Shown: in pieces, positions 14,801-21,390 of the stretch
How positions within the stretch are numbered: the stretch's first letter is position 1
Layout: each line of letters starts with the position of its first letter
Assembly: GCA_002327685.1 (NCBI GenBank)
Contig: DCXN01000005.1
Span: 1 to 29,859 of the forward strand
Direction: 5' to 3'
Source: Patescibacteria group bacterium UBA2135
Lineage (GTDB): Bacteria > Patescibacteriota > Minisyncoccia > Phycocordibacterales > UBA2135
DNA length: 29,859 nucleotides
Notes under the pieces: generated by a model
The model's database searches: none
What the model was told of the DNA's origin: nothing
The model's input: only the letters and a program-made list of their open reading frames with translations
Program-made: the position numbers and the translations under genes

Positions 14801-15421
14801 AAGTTGCATGTAACTGACAGTGAAGAGAGTGTGCACTTGACTTCGTGGCCCAAAGAAGAACCAACTATTCCCATTTGGCCTAATCCGATGGCGCTGTTTC
14901 ATCGGCTGTTTGGAACACATGAAGACTTGCGCATACTTTCTGACATGCAGAAGGTGCGCGACATTGTTTCGCTTGCTCTTGAAGCGCGAATGAAAGAAGG
15001 TATTAAAGTACGTCAACCGCTTAGAACGCTTCGTGTTCGGAATCAAGAATCAAGAATCAGGAATCAGGAACAGTTGATAAATTTAATTAAAGATGAAGTT
15101 AATGTGAAAGAAGTTATATTTGGGGCGCGTATTGAAAATGACATAGAACTTGATACTAAAATAACCGAAGAGCTTAAAAAAGAAGGCCAATTGCGAGAAT
15201 TTGTTAGGTACATACAGGATCTTCGGAAAAAAGAGGGTCTCTTACCTTCTCAAAATGTGAATCTTGTTGTCCACACTGACGAAACGGGAAAAACGTTTAT
15301 TGGGATGTTTGAACAAGAATTCAAAAATTCAGTTTCAGTAGATGGTATATCTTTTAGTGCTGTGGAGGGCGAAAGGATAAAAGTAGGTGACTTAGAATTT
15401 ATCGTAAAAATACAAAAATAA
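11861..15421 (+). CDS. ileS: Isoleucyl-tRNA synthetase with inserted histidine-phosphatase domain
   Basis: Charges tRNA-Ile. Class I core: PHYGH (55-59), WDCHGLPIE, CP1 editing domain with TTTPWTLPGN, KMSKK (805-809) in GQKMSKKLKNYPDP; eukaryote-like type 2 features (DLHRPFVDH). A zinc module has C479/C482 (WRCSACKK) and C716/C718 (PCVCG). Between these lies a complete histidine-phosphatase domain (about 503-697): MRHGEAQSN (R509, H510), SPIPRTMETA (R561), DERLKE (E584), and VTHEYPSW (H651). Length 1186 versus about 930-1050 usually. Three stretches of spacer-like words are translated in frame (residues about 249-260, 874-886, 1060-1071). ATG 11861 is chosen since 11813 lies in a terminator. 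Confidence 0.93.
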   Translation: MLQENQQHKSVVAQKEEEILSFWNTHNIFKKSLEKKSPKGNFVFYDGPPFATGLPHYGHLLASIIKDAIPRYKTMRGYHVRRQWGWDCHGLPIENLIEKELGLEKKKDIEKLGIGEFNRAAKNSVLRYDSEWKKIIPRVGRWIDMEQGYKTMDSSYTESIWWAFKVLYDKKLIYEGYKSMHICPRCETTLAVSEVSMGYKDITDISVIVKFELVGEPETYLLSWTTTPWTLPGNVALAVNKDFDYVKIGIMNHELGIMNFYIVAKERLSLIKDKYEVVGEFKGDELIGKKYKPLFNYYSGSSDLKNREDGWKIYAAQFVNAEDGTGVVHVAPAFGEDDMELGVKYKLPFVQHVLVDGTFASEVLDFKGLAVKPKHNPQATDIEIIKHLSHNKQLFGKEKITHSYPFCWRCDTPLLNYAASSWFVKVTALKRKLLDVNKKVKWVPASMQCGRFGKWLEGARDWAVSRSRFWGAPIPVWRCSACKKMEVIGSVDDIKKKTTSSGNTYIVMRHGEAQSNKAGFVNSEIDEENRLTEDGKLEVLKTAKMLKRKKIDLIFSSPIPRTMETARIVAKTIGISAEHILVDERLKEILVGNFEGKSNEEYRAYFTSTKEQFTKRPEGGENVLDIKKRVGSFLESVESKHKNKNILFVTHEYPSWQVISVAEGWGVDESIKAKEAKVSFIETAQSVSFSYNNIPRNMEYELDLHRPFVDHVEFPCVCGKTMKRILEVFDCWFESGSMPFAQFHYPFKNKKVFKKNFPAHFIAEGLDQTRGWFYNMLVLSVGLFGKTAYHNVIVNGLILAEDGQKMSKKLKNYPDPLALIDVYGSDALRYYLLSSPVVRGESVNFSEKDVREVMNKIITRLRNVHAFYELYNDINLQPTAYNPQPKSTNVLDQWICVRLSELINQVTYATERYMLDRATRPIGEFIDDLSTWYIRRSRERFKKGNKDGTCDALATTRFVLVELSKIIAPFTPFIADEIYRKLHVTDSEESVHLTSWPKEEPTIPIWPNPMALFHRLFGTHEDLRILSDMQKVRDIVSLALEARMKEGIKVRQPLRTLRVRNQESRIRNQEQLINLIKDEVNVKEVIFGARIENDIELDTKITEELKKEGQLREFVRYIQDLRKKEGLLPSQNVNLVVHTDETGKTFIGMFEQEFKNSVSVDGISFSAVEGERIKVGDLEFIVKIQK
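12605..12639. repeat. Family-4 words in frame inside ileS
   Basis: GGAATCATGAATCATGAACT and AGGAATCATGAAT repeat the spacer words seen after pgk. They are translated as a GIMNHELGIMNF-like segment within the CP1 region. Confidence 0.65.
13367..13960 (+). other. Histidine-phosphatase domain inserted in IleRS
   Basis: The coding segment for residues about 503-700 of IleRS. It contains the RHG motif, a second Arg, a Glu and the second His at normal spacing for the phosphoglycerate-mutase-like superfamily, so the phosphohistidine pocket looks intact. The second His sits in THE rather than the commoner THG. The segment is in frame, with no internal start needed and base use like its surroundings. 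Confidence 0.9.
14482..14519. repeat. CTACAACC-type words in frame inside ileS
   Basis: CAACCTACAACCTACAGC, then TTACAACCCACAGCC, an iterated word translated as a LQPTAYNPQP-type segment between the catalytic core and the anticodon-binding domain. No other copy was noticed in the window. Confidence 0.5.
15039..15071. repeat. Family-4 words in frame inside ileS, second site
   Basis: GGAATCAAGAATCAAGAATC and AGGAATCAGGAAC, translated as a RNQESRIRNQEQ segment in the C-terminal region; closely matches the words after pgk. Confidence 0.65.
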
Positions 15422-15490
15422 GTATTTAGTATCTCGTATAAAAAATTGGAAAAACATACTAAATACTATATACAAAATACCAGATACTTT
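15421..15490. repeat. Word-repeat hairpin spacer ileS-recO (family 3)
   Basis: AGTATTTAGTAT (15421-15432) is perfectly complementary to ATACTAAATACT (15456-15467), with more related words (ATACAAAATACCAGATAC) up to the recO start. The first base of the arm is the last base of the ileS stop codon. Confidence 0.7.
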
Positions 15491-15494
15491 TATT

Positions 15495-16094
15495 ATGCAC
15501 ACCATACACCACACAGAAGGAATTGTACTAAGAAATACTCCGTCTGGAGAAGCAAATTGCTTAATTAATCTTTTCACAAAAGACTTCGGGTTGGTTACCG
15601 CCCATGCACAAGGAGTGCGGGAGATTAAGTCAAAATTGCGATATCATTTGCAGTATCTTTCATACTCTAACATCGACCTTGTGTTTGGTAGGGGTGGATG
15701 GCGTATCACTAATGCTGCGGAAAAGAAAAAATTTTTTCCCATATCTTTTCACAAATACGGAATAAGACAACATACGGCAGTTGTAGCGCGCGTCGCGTCT
15801 CTTTTACGGCGACTTTTAAAAGGCGAGGAGAAAAATGAACCGCTTTTTAAAGATATGGTAAGTGGTTTTGCGCTTCTCTCGTCGGGAGAGTTGGCAGAAG
15901 AAGATGTGCGTGCGGCAGAAGTTGTCATTGTTATGAGAATTTTAAATCACCTCGGTTATTGGGGCGAGGATGCGATACTCTCTCCTTTTTTGGCGGGCGA
16001 TATCGGCAATAGAGAAGAAATTTCAAACATAAAAAAACAAACATCCCGCGCAGTCGGGGCAATTAATAGGGCACTTCAGGAGACACAGTTATAA
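15495..16094 (+). CDS. recO: DNA repair protein RecO
   Basis: Loads RecA onto SSB-coated DNA with RecR. The N-terminal OB fold shows TEGIVLRNTPSGEANCLINL, FTKDFGLVTAHAQGVRE and SKLRYHLQ (about residues 7-55), the typical RecO pattern. A helical C-terminal domain follows. At 199 residues it is shorter than the usual 240, and the C-terminal zinc CxxC is not present. The start directly follows a repeat spacer without SD. The family call rests mainly on the N-terminal domain. Confidence 0.85.
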   Translation: MHTIHHTEGIVLRNTPSGEANCLINLFTKDFGLVTAHAQGVREIKSKLRYHLQYLSYSNIDLVFGRGGWRITNAAEKKKFFPISFHKYGIRQHTAVVARVASLLRRLLKGEEKNEPLFKDMVSGFALLSSGELAEEDVRAAEVVIVMRILNHLGYWGEDAILSPFLAGDIGNREEISNIKKQTSRAVGAINRALQETQL

Positions 16095-16184
16095 GCGACG
16101 TAGAGCGAGGGAAATGTGAAAGTTTTACTTTCATATTTCCGAGCCGCCACCTCTGGCGAGCCTCGCCTTTGGCGGGAGGAGCTA
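16095..16184. repeat. Dispersed repeat copy 2 with hairpins after recO
   Basis: Starts GCGACGTAGAG and contains ATTTCCGAGCCG, like 3591-3660. GGAAATGTGAAAGT (16110-16123) pairs with ACTTTCATATTTCC (16127-16140) with one G-U, and a GC-rich CCTCTGGCGAG/CTCGCC stem follows. It may also end recO transcription. Confidence 0.5.
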
Positions 16185-16243
16185 ATATGGGTTTAATATC
16201 TCGTGGGCTCTGCCCCGAGTAACCTTTACTTTGCCAAACTTGA

Positions 16244-16271
16244 TTGACATGTTTCTGTGCACGATTATAGA
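16244..16271 (+). promoter_or_regulatory. Promoter for the 16304 gene
   Basis: TTGACA (16244-16249), 16-nt spacer, TATAGA (16266-16271), close to consensus. Confidence 0.75.
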
Positions 16272-16303
16272 GTGTTTTTAGTTTGTGCACGGAGGATCGC
16301 TCA

Positions 16304-16507
16304 ATGCCAGGTGTAAACATACTGCTTTTTGCTGTGATTGTGTCTCATAGGTTGTATACAAAATACTGGTTTCCAATTTTTACCCCATTTATAATAAGTG
16401 CTGGGGTTGCTCTATATCAGCATCAAATGTATCCACTCGTATGGGGCGTATTAGGAACAATAGTGATGGCAATATTATTAACAATATATGTCATCAAGAA
16501 AGACTGA
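16304..16507 (+). CDS. Small two-span membrane protein, unknown
   Basis: 67 residues, not recognised. After a short N terminus there are hydrophobic stretches around YWFPIFTPFIISAGVALY (about 22-39) and LVWGVLGTIVMAILLTIYVI (about 45-64), and the protein ends in KKD. The N-terminal NILLFAVIV may be a further hydrophobic patch. The frame extends to a TTG at 16283, but GGAGG at 16291-16295 lies 8 nt before ATG 16304, which fixes the start. Own promoter and terminator make it a single-gene unit like the 3277 and 18712 genes. Confidence 0.8.
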   Translation: MPGVNILLFAVIVSHRLYTKYWFPIFTPFIISAGVALYQHQMYPLVWGVLGTIVMAILLTIYVIKKD

Positions 16508-16528
16508 GTTATAGTTCTTTGAACACGG

Positions 16529-16556
16529 AAACCATCGCTTGCGCGATGGTTTTTCA
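16529..16556 (+). terminator. Intrinsic terminator
   Basis: AAACCATCGC (16529-16538) and GCGATGGTTT (16543-16552) form a perfect 10-bp stem with a 4-nt loop and T-tail. Confidence 0.85.
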
Positions 16557-16562
16557 ATTAAT

Positions 16563-16590
16563 GAAAAAACCTCCTACAGGAGGTTTTTTC
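16563..16590 (-). terminator. Terminator after rpmB
   Basis: GAAAAAACCTCCT (16563-16575) and AGGAGGTTTTTTC (16578-16590) form a perfect 13-bp stem with a 2-nt gap. A/T-rich arms let it work for both strands; it ends 4 nt from the rpmB stop. Confidence 0.8.
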
Positions 16591-16593
16591 TAT

Positions 16594-16788
16594 TTATGCG
16601 AGATGCTTGTTTTTCTTTAAACATCGCGTGCAGATTTTTGAGCGAGTTCCATCAGGAAACCTCGCCCATTGGAGGTTGGGGTGTTTTCTTTTTTTGCCTG
16701 TAGGATTGTACTTTGTTGCGCGAGTGCGATTAGAATAGCCGCCTCCGACGATAGATCCCTTTGAACATAATGTGCATATTTTGGTCAT
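16594..16788 (-). CDS. rpmB: Ribosomal protein bL28
   Basis: 50S protein of 64 residues. Zinc-ribbon form: CTLCSKGSIVGGGYSNRT at the N terminus and ICTRCLKKNKH at the C terminus supply four Cys (CxxC + CxxC), with the HPNLQWARFPDG core typical of L28. It is divergent from the M50 protease gene; both begin at opposite edges of one palindromic word repeat, and rpmB has no SD. Confidence 0.93.
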   Translation of the reverse strand: MTKICTLCSKGSIVGGGYSNRTRATKYNPTGKKRKHPNLQWARFPDGTRSKICTRCLKKNKHLA

Positions 16789-16791
16789 AAT

Positions 16792-16866
16792 AAAGTATTT
16801 AGTATTTAGTATCTAGTATTTAGTATTTTTTATACGAGATACCAAATACAAGATACTAGATACTTT
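16792..16866. repeat. Palindromic word repeat between divergent rpmB and M50 gene (family 3)
   Basis: Two 35-nt arms (16792-16826 and 16832-16866) around a 5-nt T loop. The left arm iterates GTATTTA. The right arm is its reverse complement with 28 of 35 positions matching, without gaps. The left edge is 3 nt from the rpmB start codon. Confidence 0.85.
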
Positions 16867-16912
16867 ATATTTTCAGATTTCCCATTCTAGCATGTTGTGT
16901 TAAAATGTTCAA

Positions 16913-17536
16913 ATGACCGATCCGTTCTCTTTCATCTTCGCAATCGCAATCCTAATCATGTCTATCGTCGCGCATGAAGTCTCTCATGGGTATGTTGCAA
17001 ACATGCTTGGTGATCCGACTGCACGCCTTGCTGGTCGGCTTACGTTAAATCCTTTGCCGCATATGGATATTGTGGGTTCGTTTATAGTTCCAGTATTTAC
17101 ATTCTTTTTGGGTGGATTCATCTTTGGTTGGGCAAAGCCGGTGCCGTTTAATCCGTACAACATGCAGAATCCGCAAAGAGATGGTGCGCTCGTCGCGGCA
17201 GCTGGTCCACTTGCAAACATTCTTATAGTTGCGGTCTTCAGTGTTCTGATTCGTCTTTCTCCTTTGTTTGGTCTTCCAGACTCGTTTATTCAACTCGCAA
17301 GTCTCGTTGTTTTTCTTAATATCTTACTTGCGTTTTTCAATCTTATACCAATTCCGCCACTTGATGGCTCAAAGATTCTTTTTGCGCTCTTGCCGTATAG
17401 ACTTCAATTTATTCAGGAGACTCTTGAACGTTATTGGTTTATTGCTATTTTCATTCTCATTCTTTTCTTGTGGAGAATACTTTTACCGGCCGTGTTGTAT
17501 CTCTTTCAGGTGGCTACAGGACTACCCTTCTTCTAG
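16913..17536 (+). CDS. Site-2 protease family M50 membrane metalloprotease
   Basis: An intramembrane zinc protease of 207 residues. HEVSH (H21, E22, H25) in the first membrane span is the HExxH motif, and NLIPIPPLDGSKIL (about 143-156, zinc-ligand Asp151) is the second motif. About five to six hydrophobic segments are visible. Members without PDZ or CBS domains, as here, are widespread; the substrate is unknown. ATG 16913 immediately precedes the first span; there is no SD. A TAAAAT-like -10 element lies just upstream, so the leader may be very short. Confidence 0.92.
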   Translation: MTDPFSFIFAIAILIMSIVAHEVSHGYVANMLGDPTARLAGRLTLNPLPHMDIVGSFIVPVFTFFLGGFIFGWAKPVPFNPYNMQNPQRDGALVAAAGPLANILIVAVFSVLIRLSPLFGLPDSFIQLASLVVFLNILLAFFNLIPIPPLDGSKILFALLPYRLQFIQETLERYWFIAIFILILFLWRILLPAVLYLFQVATGLPFF

Positions 17537-17591
17537 TCCTTCTTGCATTTTGTAATAAACTATATTACAGTATGAATTGCTTTTTAAGAAC

Positions 17592-17684
17592 AATACTAAT
17601 ATACGAATTTTACGAATGATACAAATAATACTAATACGTATTCGTATACATTGGTATTATTCGTAAAATTAGTATATTAGTATT
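17592..17684. repeat. Long word-repeat hairpin before rpsL (family 1)
   Basis: The left arm beginning AATACTAATATACGAATTTT (17592) matches the reverse complement of the right arm ending at 17684 in about 29-30 of the first 33 positions without gaps, centred near 17638. It ends 5 nt before the rpsL ATG. Confidence 0.85.
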
Positions 17685-17689
17685 ATCCC

Positions 17690-18100
17690 ATGCCTACAAC
17701 AAATCAATTAATAAGACAAAAACGAAAAAAGATTTCCAAGAAATCAAAAGCCGTTGCCTTGCGGCGTGGTTTTAATGCACTCAAAAATCGGCCCACACGT
17801 TATCCCTCTCCATTTAAGCGAGGAGTATGCACACAGGTAAAAACAGTAAACCCGCGTAAACCAAACTCTGCAGTTCGGAAGATTGCACGTGTTCGCCTTA
17901 CTAACGGTATGGAAATTACAGCGTATATTCCTGGTGAAGGACATAACTTACAAGAACATTCTGTTGTCTTGGTACGTGCAGGACGCGTGAAAGATATTGG
18001 TGTTCGTTACACTGTTGTGCGTGGCGTGCTTGACGCAGAAGGTGTAACTAAACGAAAACAAGGAAGAAGTCTTTACGGTGCAAAAAAACCTAAATCGTAA
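17690..18100 (+). CDS. rpsL: Ribosomal protein uS12
   Basis: Decoding-centre protein of the 30S subunit, first gene of the str cluster. MPTTNQLIR at the N terminus, KRGVCTQVKTVNPRKPNSAVRK (read as KRGVCTQVKT then NPRKPNSAVRK), IPGEGHNLQEHSVVLVRAGR and GVRYTVVRG are all conserved; 136 residues. The stop TAA lies in the words (AAATCGTAAATCG) that start the following spacer. No SD. Confidence 0.98.
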   Translation: MPTTNQLIRQKRKKISKKSKAVALRRGFNALKNRPTRYPSPFKRGVCTQVKTVNPRKPNSAVRKIARVRLTNGMEITAYIPGEGHNLQEHSVVLVRAGRVKDIGVRYTVVRGVLDAEGVTKRKQGRSLYGAKKPKS

Positions 18101-18176
18101 ATCGTATAACGTGTAACGTAGAACGCAATAGAAATATGAATACTTGCGATACACGATACACGATACACGATACATG
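18093..18176. repeat. Word-repeat spacer rpsL-rpsG (family 2)
   Basis: CGTAAATCGTATAACGTG and AACGTAGAACGC words on the left, four tandem CGATACA words on the right (GCGATACACGATACACG...). The right side is an imperfect reverse complement of the left. It ends 2 nt before the rpsG start. Confidence 0.75.
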
Positions 18177-18178
18177 TT

Positions 18179-18649
18179 ATGCGGCATCCACTTAAAAAGA
18201 AAAAAATAATATCACCTGATCATAGATATAATTCTACAAAAGTAGAGAAGTTTATTAACTATGTAATGAAAAGCGGGAAGAAAGAAACTGCGCGAAGTAT
18301 CGTCTATGGGGCATTTGAGTTTATTAAAGAAAAAGAAAAAATAGATAATCCACTTGAGGTGTTTGATAAGGCGCTAAAAAATGTAAGTCCTCTAGTTGAG
18401 GTGCGTTCTCGCCGTATCGGTGGCGCAAATTATATGGTTCCACGCGAAGTGCGCGCGGAACGGCGACTGTCTCTTGCAATGCGCTGGATGCTTAGTGCGG
18501 CGCGTTCGCGAAAGGGCTCCCCAATGCATAAAAGTCTTGCAGAAGAGCTTATCGCGGCAAGCAAAGAAAGTGGCACCGCAGTAACCAAGAGAATCAATAC
18601 GCATAAGATGGCAGATGCGAATAAAGCATTCGCCCATTTTTCATGGTAA
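18179..18649 (+). CDS. rpsG: Ribosomal protein uS7
   Basis: 30S head assembly protein, 156 residues. Typical motifs: KVEKFINYVMKSGKKETA, NVSPLVEVRSRRIGGANY, VPREVRAERRLSLAMRW, and the C-terminal KRINTHKMADANKAFAHFSW. ATG 18179 follows a word-repeat spacer. In most bacteria fusA comes next; here a minus-strand gene is interposed. Confidence 0.98.
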   Translation: MRHPLKKKKIISPDHRYNSTKVEKFINYVMKSGKKETARSIVYGAFEFIKEKEKIDNPLEVFDKALKNVSPLVEVRSRRIGGANYMVPREVRAERRLSLAMRWMLSAARSRKGSPMHKSLAEELIAASKESGTAVTKRINTHKMADANKAFAHFSW

Positions 18650-18677
18650 AAACGCGAATAGACGCGAATTATACAAG

Positions 18678-18705
18678 AGAAAACCCCGCTGGAACGAGGC
18701 TAGAA
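18678..18705 (-). terminator. Possible terminator of the 18712 gene
   Basis: On the minus strand CCTCG pairs with CGGGG (18699-18695 with 18688-18684, one G-U), followed by TTTTCTC. Short stem, moderate support. Confidence 0.45.
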
Positions 18706-18711
18706 AATCGT

Positions 18712-18933
18712 TTAATCTTTTCTGGGATGTTGTTCTGCATAAGAGAGGAAATAACTCATTACCACGATACTTACACCAAGAACGAGGCCAACACAAAGTG
18801 TCCACATGGTCATACCAGGTGAAAAGCTTAAAACAATAAAGGAAATTCCACTTATGACTACAATCATAAGAGTGCATCCAGGTCCGTATATATGCCATTT
18901 TGGGTATTCAGATTCTACTTGATTGCTATTCAT
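18712..18933 (-). CDS. Small two-span membrane protein inside the str cluster
   Basis: 73 residues, not recognised. A polar N terminus (MNSNQVESEYPKWHIYGPG) is followed by two hydrophobic segments, CTLMIVVISGISFIVLSF (about 20-37) and TLCVGLVLGVSIVVMSYFL (about 45-63), and a charged tail. AAGGA lies 7 nt upstream of ATG and a near-consensus promoter (TTGACA-17-TATCTT) upstream of that, so the gene is likely real despite its size. It lies between rpsG and fusA on the opposite strand. Confidence 0.8.
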   Translation of the reverse strand: MNSNQVESEYPKWHIYGPGCTLMIVVISGISFIVLSFSPGMTMWTLCVGLVLGVSIVVMSYFLSYAEQHPRKD

Positions 18934-18964
18934 CGCTTTATCCTTAATGTACTTCTCTTATCCT

Positions 18965-18993
18965 AAGATAAACAACAGGATACTAACTGTCAA
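18965..18993 (-). promoter_or_regulatory. Promoter for the 18712 gene
   Basis: Minus strand TTGACA (18993-18988), 17-nt spacer, TATCTT (18970-18965). Confidence 0.7.
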
Positions 18994-19002
18994 GTCATTG
19001 TC

Positions 19003-19031
19003 TTGCCCAGTCTACCTTTTTCATATATAGT
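19003..19031 (+). promoter_or_regulatory. Promoter for fusA
   Basis: TTGCCC (19003-19008), 17-nt spacer, TATAGT (19026-19031). It restarts transcription of the str cluster after the interposed gene. Confidence 0.5.
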
Positions 19032-19041
19032 AATATCACAT

Positions 19042-19060
19042 AGGCCGTAAGGCCTTTTAT
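19042..19060 (+). promoter_or_regulatory. Hairpin at the start of the fusA transcript
   Basis: AGGCC-GTAA-GGCCT followed by TTTAT; GNRA-type loop. It begins about 4 nt after the predicted transcription start, as at secE. Confidence 0.55.
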
Positions 19061-19087
19061 TCATGATTCTTGGTTCTTAATTCATAA
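19058..19087. repeat. Family-4 words before fusA
   Basis: TTCATGATTCTTGG and TTCTTAATTCATAACC, the reverse complement of the GAATCATGAATC words after pgk and in ileS. Ends 2 nt before the fusA ATG. Confidence 0.5.
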
Positions 19088-19089
19088 CC

Positions 19090-21234
19090 ATGGACAGAAC
19101 ATATCCACTAGAAAAAATACGCAATATCGGAATTATTGCTCACATTGACGCAGGGAAAACAACTGCCACCGAGCGGGTACTTTTTTATACTGGTATCTCA
19201 CATAAAATCGGAGAAGTGCATGAAGGTCAGGCAATCATGGATTGGATGGAGCAGGAAAAAGAGCGCGGCATTACCATTACGTCCGCGGCAACGACGACTT
19301 TTTGGATTCCAACCTACTACGACAAAGGGGATAAAGAACATGAATACCGAATTAACATTATTGACACACCAGGCCATGTTGATTTTACCGCAGAGGTGGA
19401 GCGGTCCTTGCGCGTTCTTGACGGTGGAGTTGTTGTTTTTGATGGCGTTGCGGGTGTTGAGCCGCAGTCAGAGACTGTGTGGCGGCAAGCGGATAAATAT
19501 AAAGTTCCACGAATTTGTTTCGTAAATAAACTTGATCGCACTGGAGCAAGTTTTGATCACTCTTTTAAAACTATCCTGGAACGCCTTACCAAAAAAGCGA
19601 TTCGCATGCAGATTCCTATTGGTGAGGAAGACAAGCATGAAGGAGTTGTTGATTTGCTCACCATGAAGGGATATCACTTTGAAGGGAAGATGGGAAATGA
19701 AGTAAAAGAAATCTCTATTCCTGATGATTTAAAAGAAGAAGCGGAAAAACTTCACGGAGAATTGATAGAAAAAATTGTTGAAAACGATGAAGAATTGATG
19801 AACCAATATCTTGAAGGAAAAGAAGTACCAATTGATTCATTAAAGCAAATTTTGCGAAAAGCAGTACTTGCGAATGAGATTGTTCCAGTATTTGCTGGAT
19901 CAGCACTTAAAAATAAAGGAGTACAACTTATTCTTAATGCGGTTATTGATTATCTCCCATCTCCGCTTGATGTGCCGCCGATTGTTGGTGTTAATCCAAA
20001 GACAGACGAAGAAGAAACGCGTACGGCTTCTGACTCGGAGCCTTTTGCGGCACTTGCATTTAAACTGCAAACTGATCCGTTCGTTGGGCAACTAACATAC
20101 TTTAGGGTTTATTCAGGAACGCTTGAATCGGGATCATACGTATACAACTCAAGAAGTGGAGAGAAAGAGCGTATTGGAAGAATTTTACTAATGCATGCAA
20201 ATGATCGCGAAGAAGTAAAAAAAGTATATGCCGGTGAAATTGCCGCGGCAGTTGGCCTTAAAAACACGCGTACTTCTGACACGCTTTGTGACGAAAACAA
20301 ACTGATTGTATTAGAGCAGATTGAATTTGCACGCCCCGTTGTATCTGTGCGCATTGAACCAAAAACCAAGGCCGACCAAGAAAAAATGGGTCTTGCATTA
20401 AAGCGTCTTTCTGATGAAGATCCAACGTTTAAAGTAACCACCGATCCTGAAACACTGGAGACAATTATCTGGGGTATGGGTGAGCTTCATCTTGATATCA
20501 TTGTTGACCGTATGAAACGGGAATTCTCGGTTGGAGCAAATGTTGGCGCGCCACAAGTAGCATACAGAGAGACGATTACCGCGGAAGCAGAAGCGGAATC
20601 AAAATATATTCGCCAAACTGGCGGTCGTGGGCAATATGGGCATGTTAAATTGAAAATCAAACCTCTTGAAGAAGTTGATGAAGAAAAGAAAAAACCAAAA
20701 AACGTTAAACGTGAACAAGGGTTTGAATTTATTAACAACATTAAGGGTGGAGTTATACCTCAAGAATTTATTCCTGCCGTTGAAAAGGGAATTAGAGAAG
20801 GAATGTCACGCGGTATTGTTGCGGGATATTCTATCACTGATGTTTCTGTTGATTTGTTTGATGGTTCATTTCACGATGTTGATTCTTCTGAAATTGCGTT
20901 TAAAATTGCTGGCTCACTGGCTTTTCAGGATGCGGCAAAACGCGCGAAACCGGTATTGCTTGAGCCTATGATGAAAATTGAAGTTGTAACTCCGGAACAG
21001 TTTATGGGGGACATTACTGGTCATCTAAGCTCAAAGCGTGGACAGATTGAAGAGATGGAAGATCGCGGCATGATGAAAGCGGTGCACGCAAAAATACCCT
21101 TATCGGAGATGTTTGGTTATATCACGACACTTCGTTCTATGACCGAAGGACGCGCGACATTTACTATGGAATTTGACGAGTATGCGATTGTCCCGAATAA
21201 TGTCGCCGAAGGAATAATTGCGAAGCGGAGCTAG
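19090..21234 (+). CDS. fusA: Elongation factor G
   Basis: Translocation GTPase, 714 residues. G1 AHIDAGKTT (17-25), switch-2 DTPGHVDF, G4 NKLDRTG, and switch-1 EKERGITITSAATT are intact. Domain IV has QTGGRGQYGHVKLKI, and domain V ends with LRSMTEGRATFTMEFDEYAIVP. This is the canonical bacterial EF-G layout. ATG 19090 has no SD; the leader is a short hairpin plus word repeat. Confidence 0.98.
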   Translation: MDRTYPLEKIRNIGIIAHIDAGKTTATERVLFYTGISHKIGEVHEGQAIMDWMEQEKERGITITSAATTTFWIPTYYDKGDKEHEYRINIIDTPGHVDFTAEVERSLRVLDGGVVVFDGVAGVEPQSETVWRQADKYKVPRICFVNKLDRTGASFDHSFKTILERLTKKAIRMQIPIGEEDKHEGVVDLLTMKGYHFEGKMGNEVKEISIPDDLKEEAEKLHGELIEKIVENDEELMNQYLEGKEVPIDSLKQILRKAVLANEIVPVFAGSALKNKGVQLILNAVIDYLPSPLDVPPIVGVNPKTDEEETRTASDSEPFAALAFKLQTDPFVGQLTYFRVYSGTLESGSYVYNSRSGEKERIGRILLMHANDREEVKKVYAGEIAAAVGLKNTRTSDTLCDENKLIVLEQIEFARPVVSVRIEPKTKADQEKMGLALKRLSDEDPTFKVTTDPETLETIIWGMGELHLDIIVDRMKREFSVGANVGAPQVAYRETITAEAEAESKYIRQTGGRGQYGHVKLKIKPLEEVDEEKKKPKNVKREQGFEFINNIKGGVIPQEFIPAVEKGIREGMSRGIVAGYSITDVSVDLFDGSFHDVDSSEIAFKIAGSLAFQDAAKRAKPVLLEPMMKIEVVTPEQFMGDITGHLSSKRGQIEEMEDRGMMKAVHAKIPLSEMFGYITTLRSMTEGRATFTMEFDEYAIVPNNVAEGIIAKRS

Positions 21235-21247
21235 GCTTTAGTTGGTG

Positions 21248-21276
21248 TTGACTACACAATCTTGTTTTGCTATAGT
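21248..21276 (+). promoter_or_regulatory. Promoter for tuf
   Basis: TTGACT (21248-21253), 17-nt spacer, TATAGT (21271-21276). Strong match just after fusA. Confidence 0.75.
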
Positions 21277-21334
21277 ATTGGAGCATATTTGTTATATAAA
21301 TTATTAAAACTAATTATAAATTTGGGTATTAGTT

Positions 21335-21388
21335 ATTAAGCGCCGATCAATTTTACTAGCGCCTAGTGTCTAACGCCTAAAATCTAAA
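21335..21388. repeat. Word-repeat leader of tuf (family 5)
   Basis: TAGCGCCTAGTGTCTAACGCC and TAAAATCTAAATC words lead directly to the tuf start codon. The inverted arm is weak here. Confidence 0.45.
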
Positions 21389-21390
21389 TC

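Noticed and set aside
16792..18176. CRISPR array as explanation for the repeated spacer words
   Set aside because: The units are 6-12 nt, degenerate, without regular spacers, and are followed by inverse copies; no cas genes are present.
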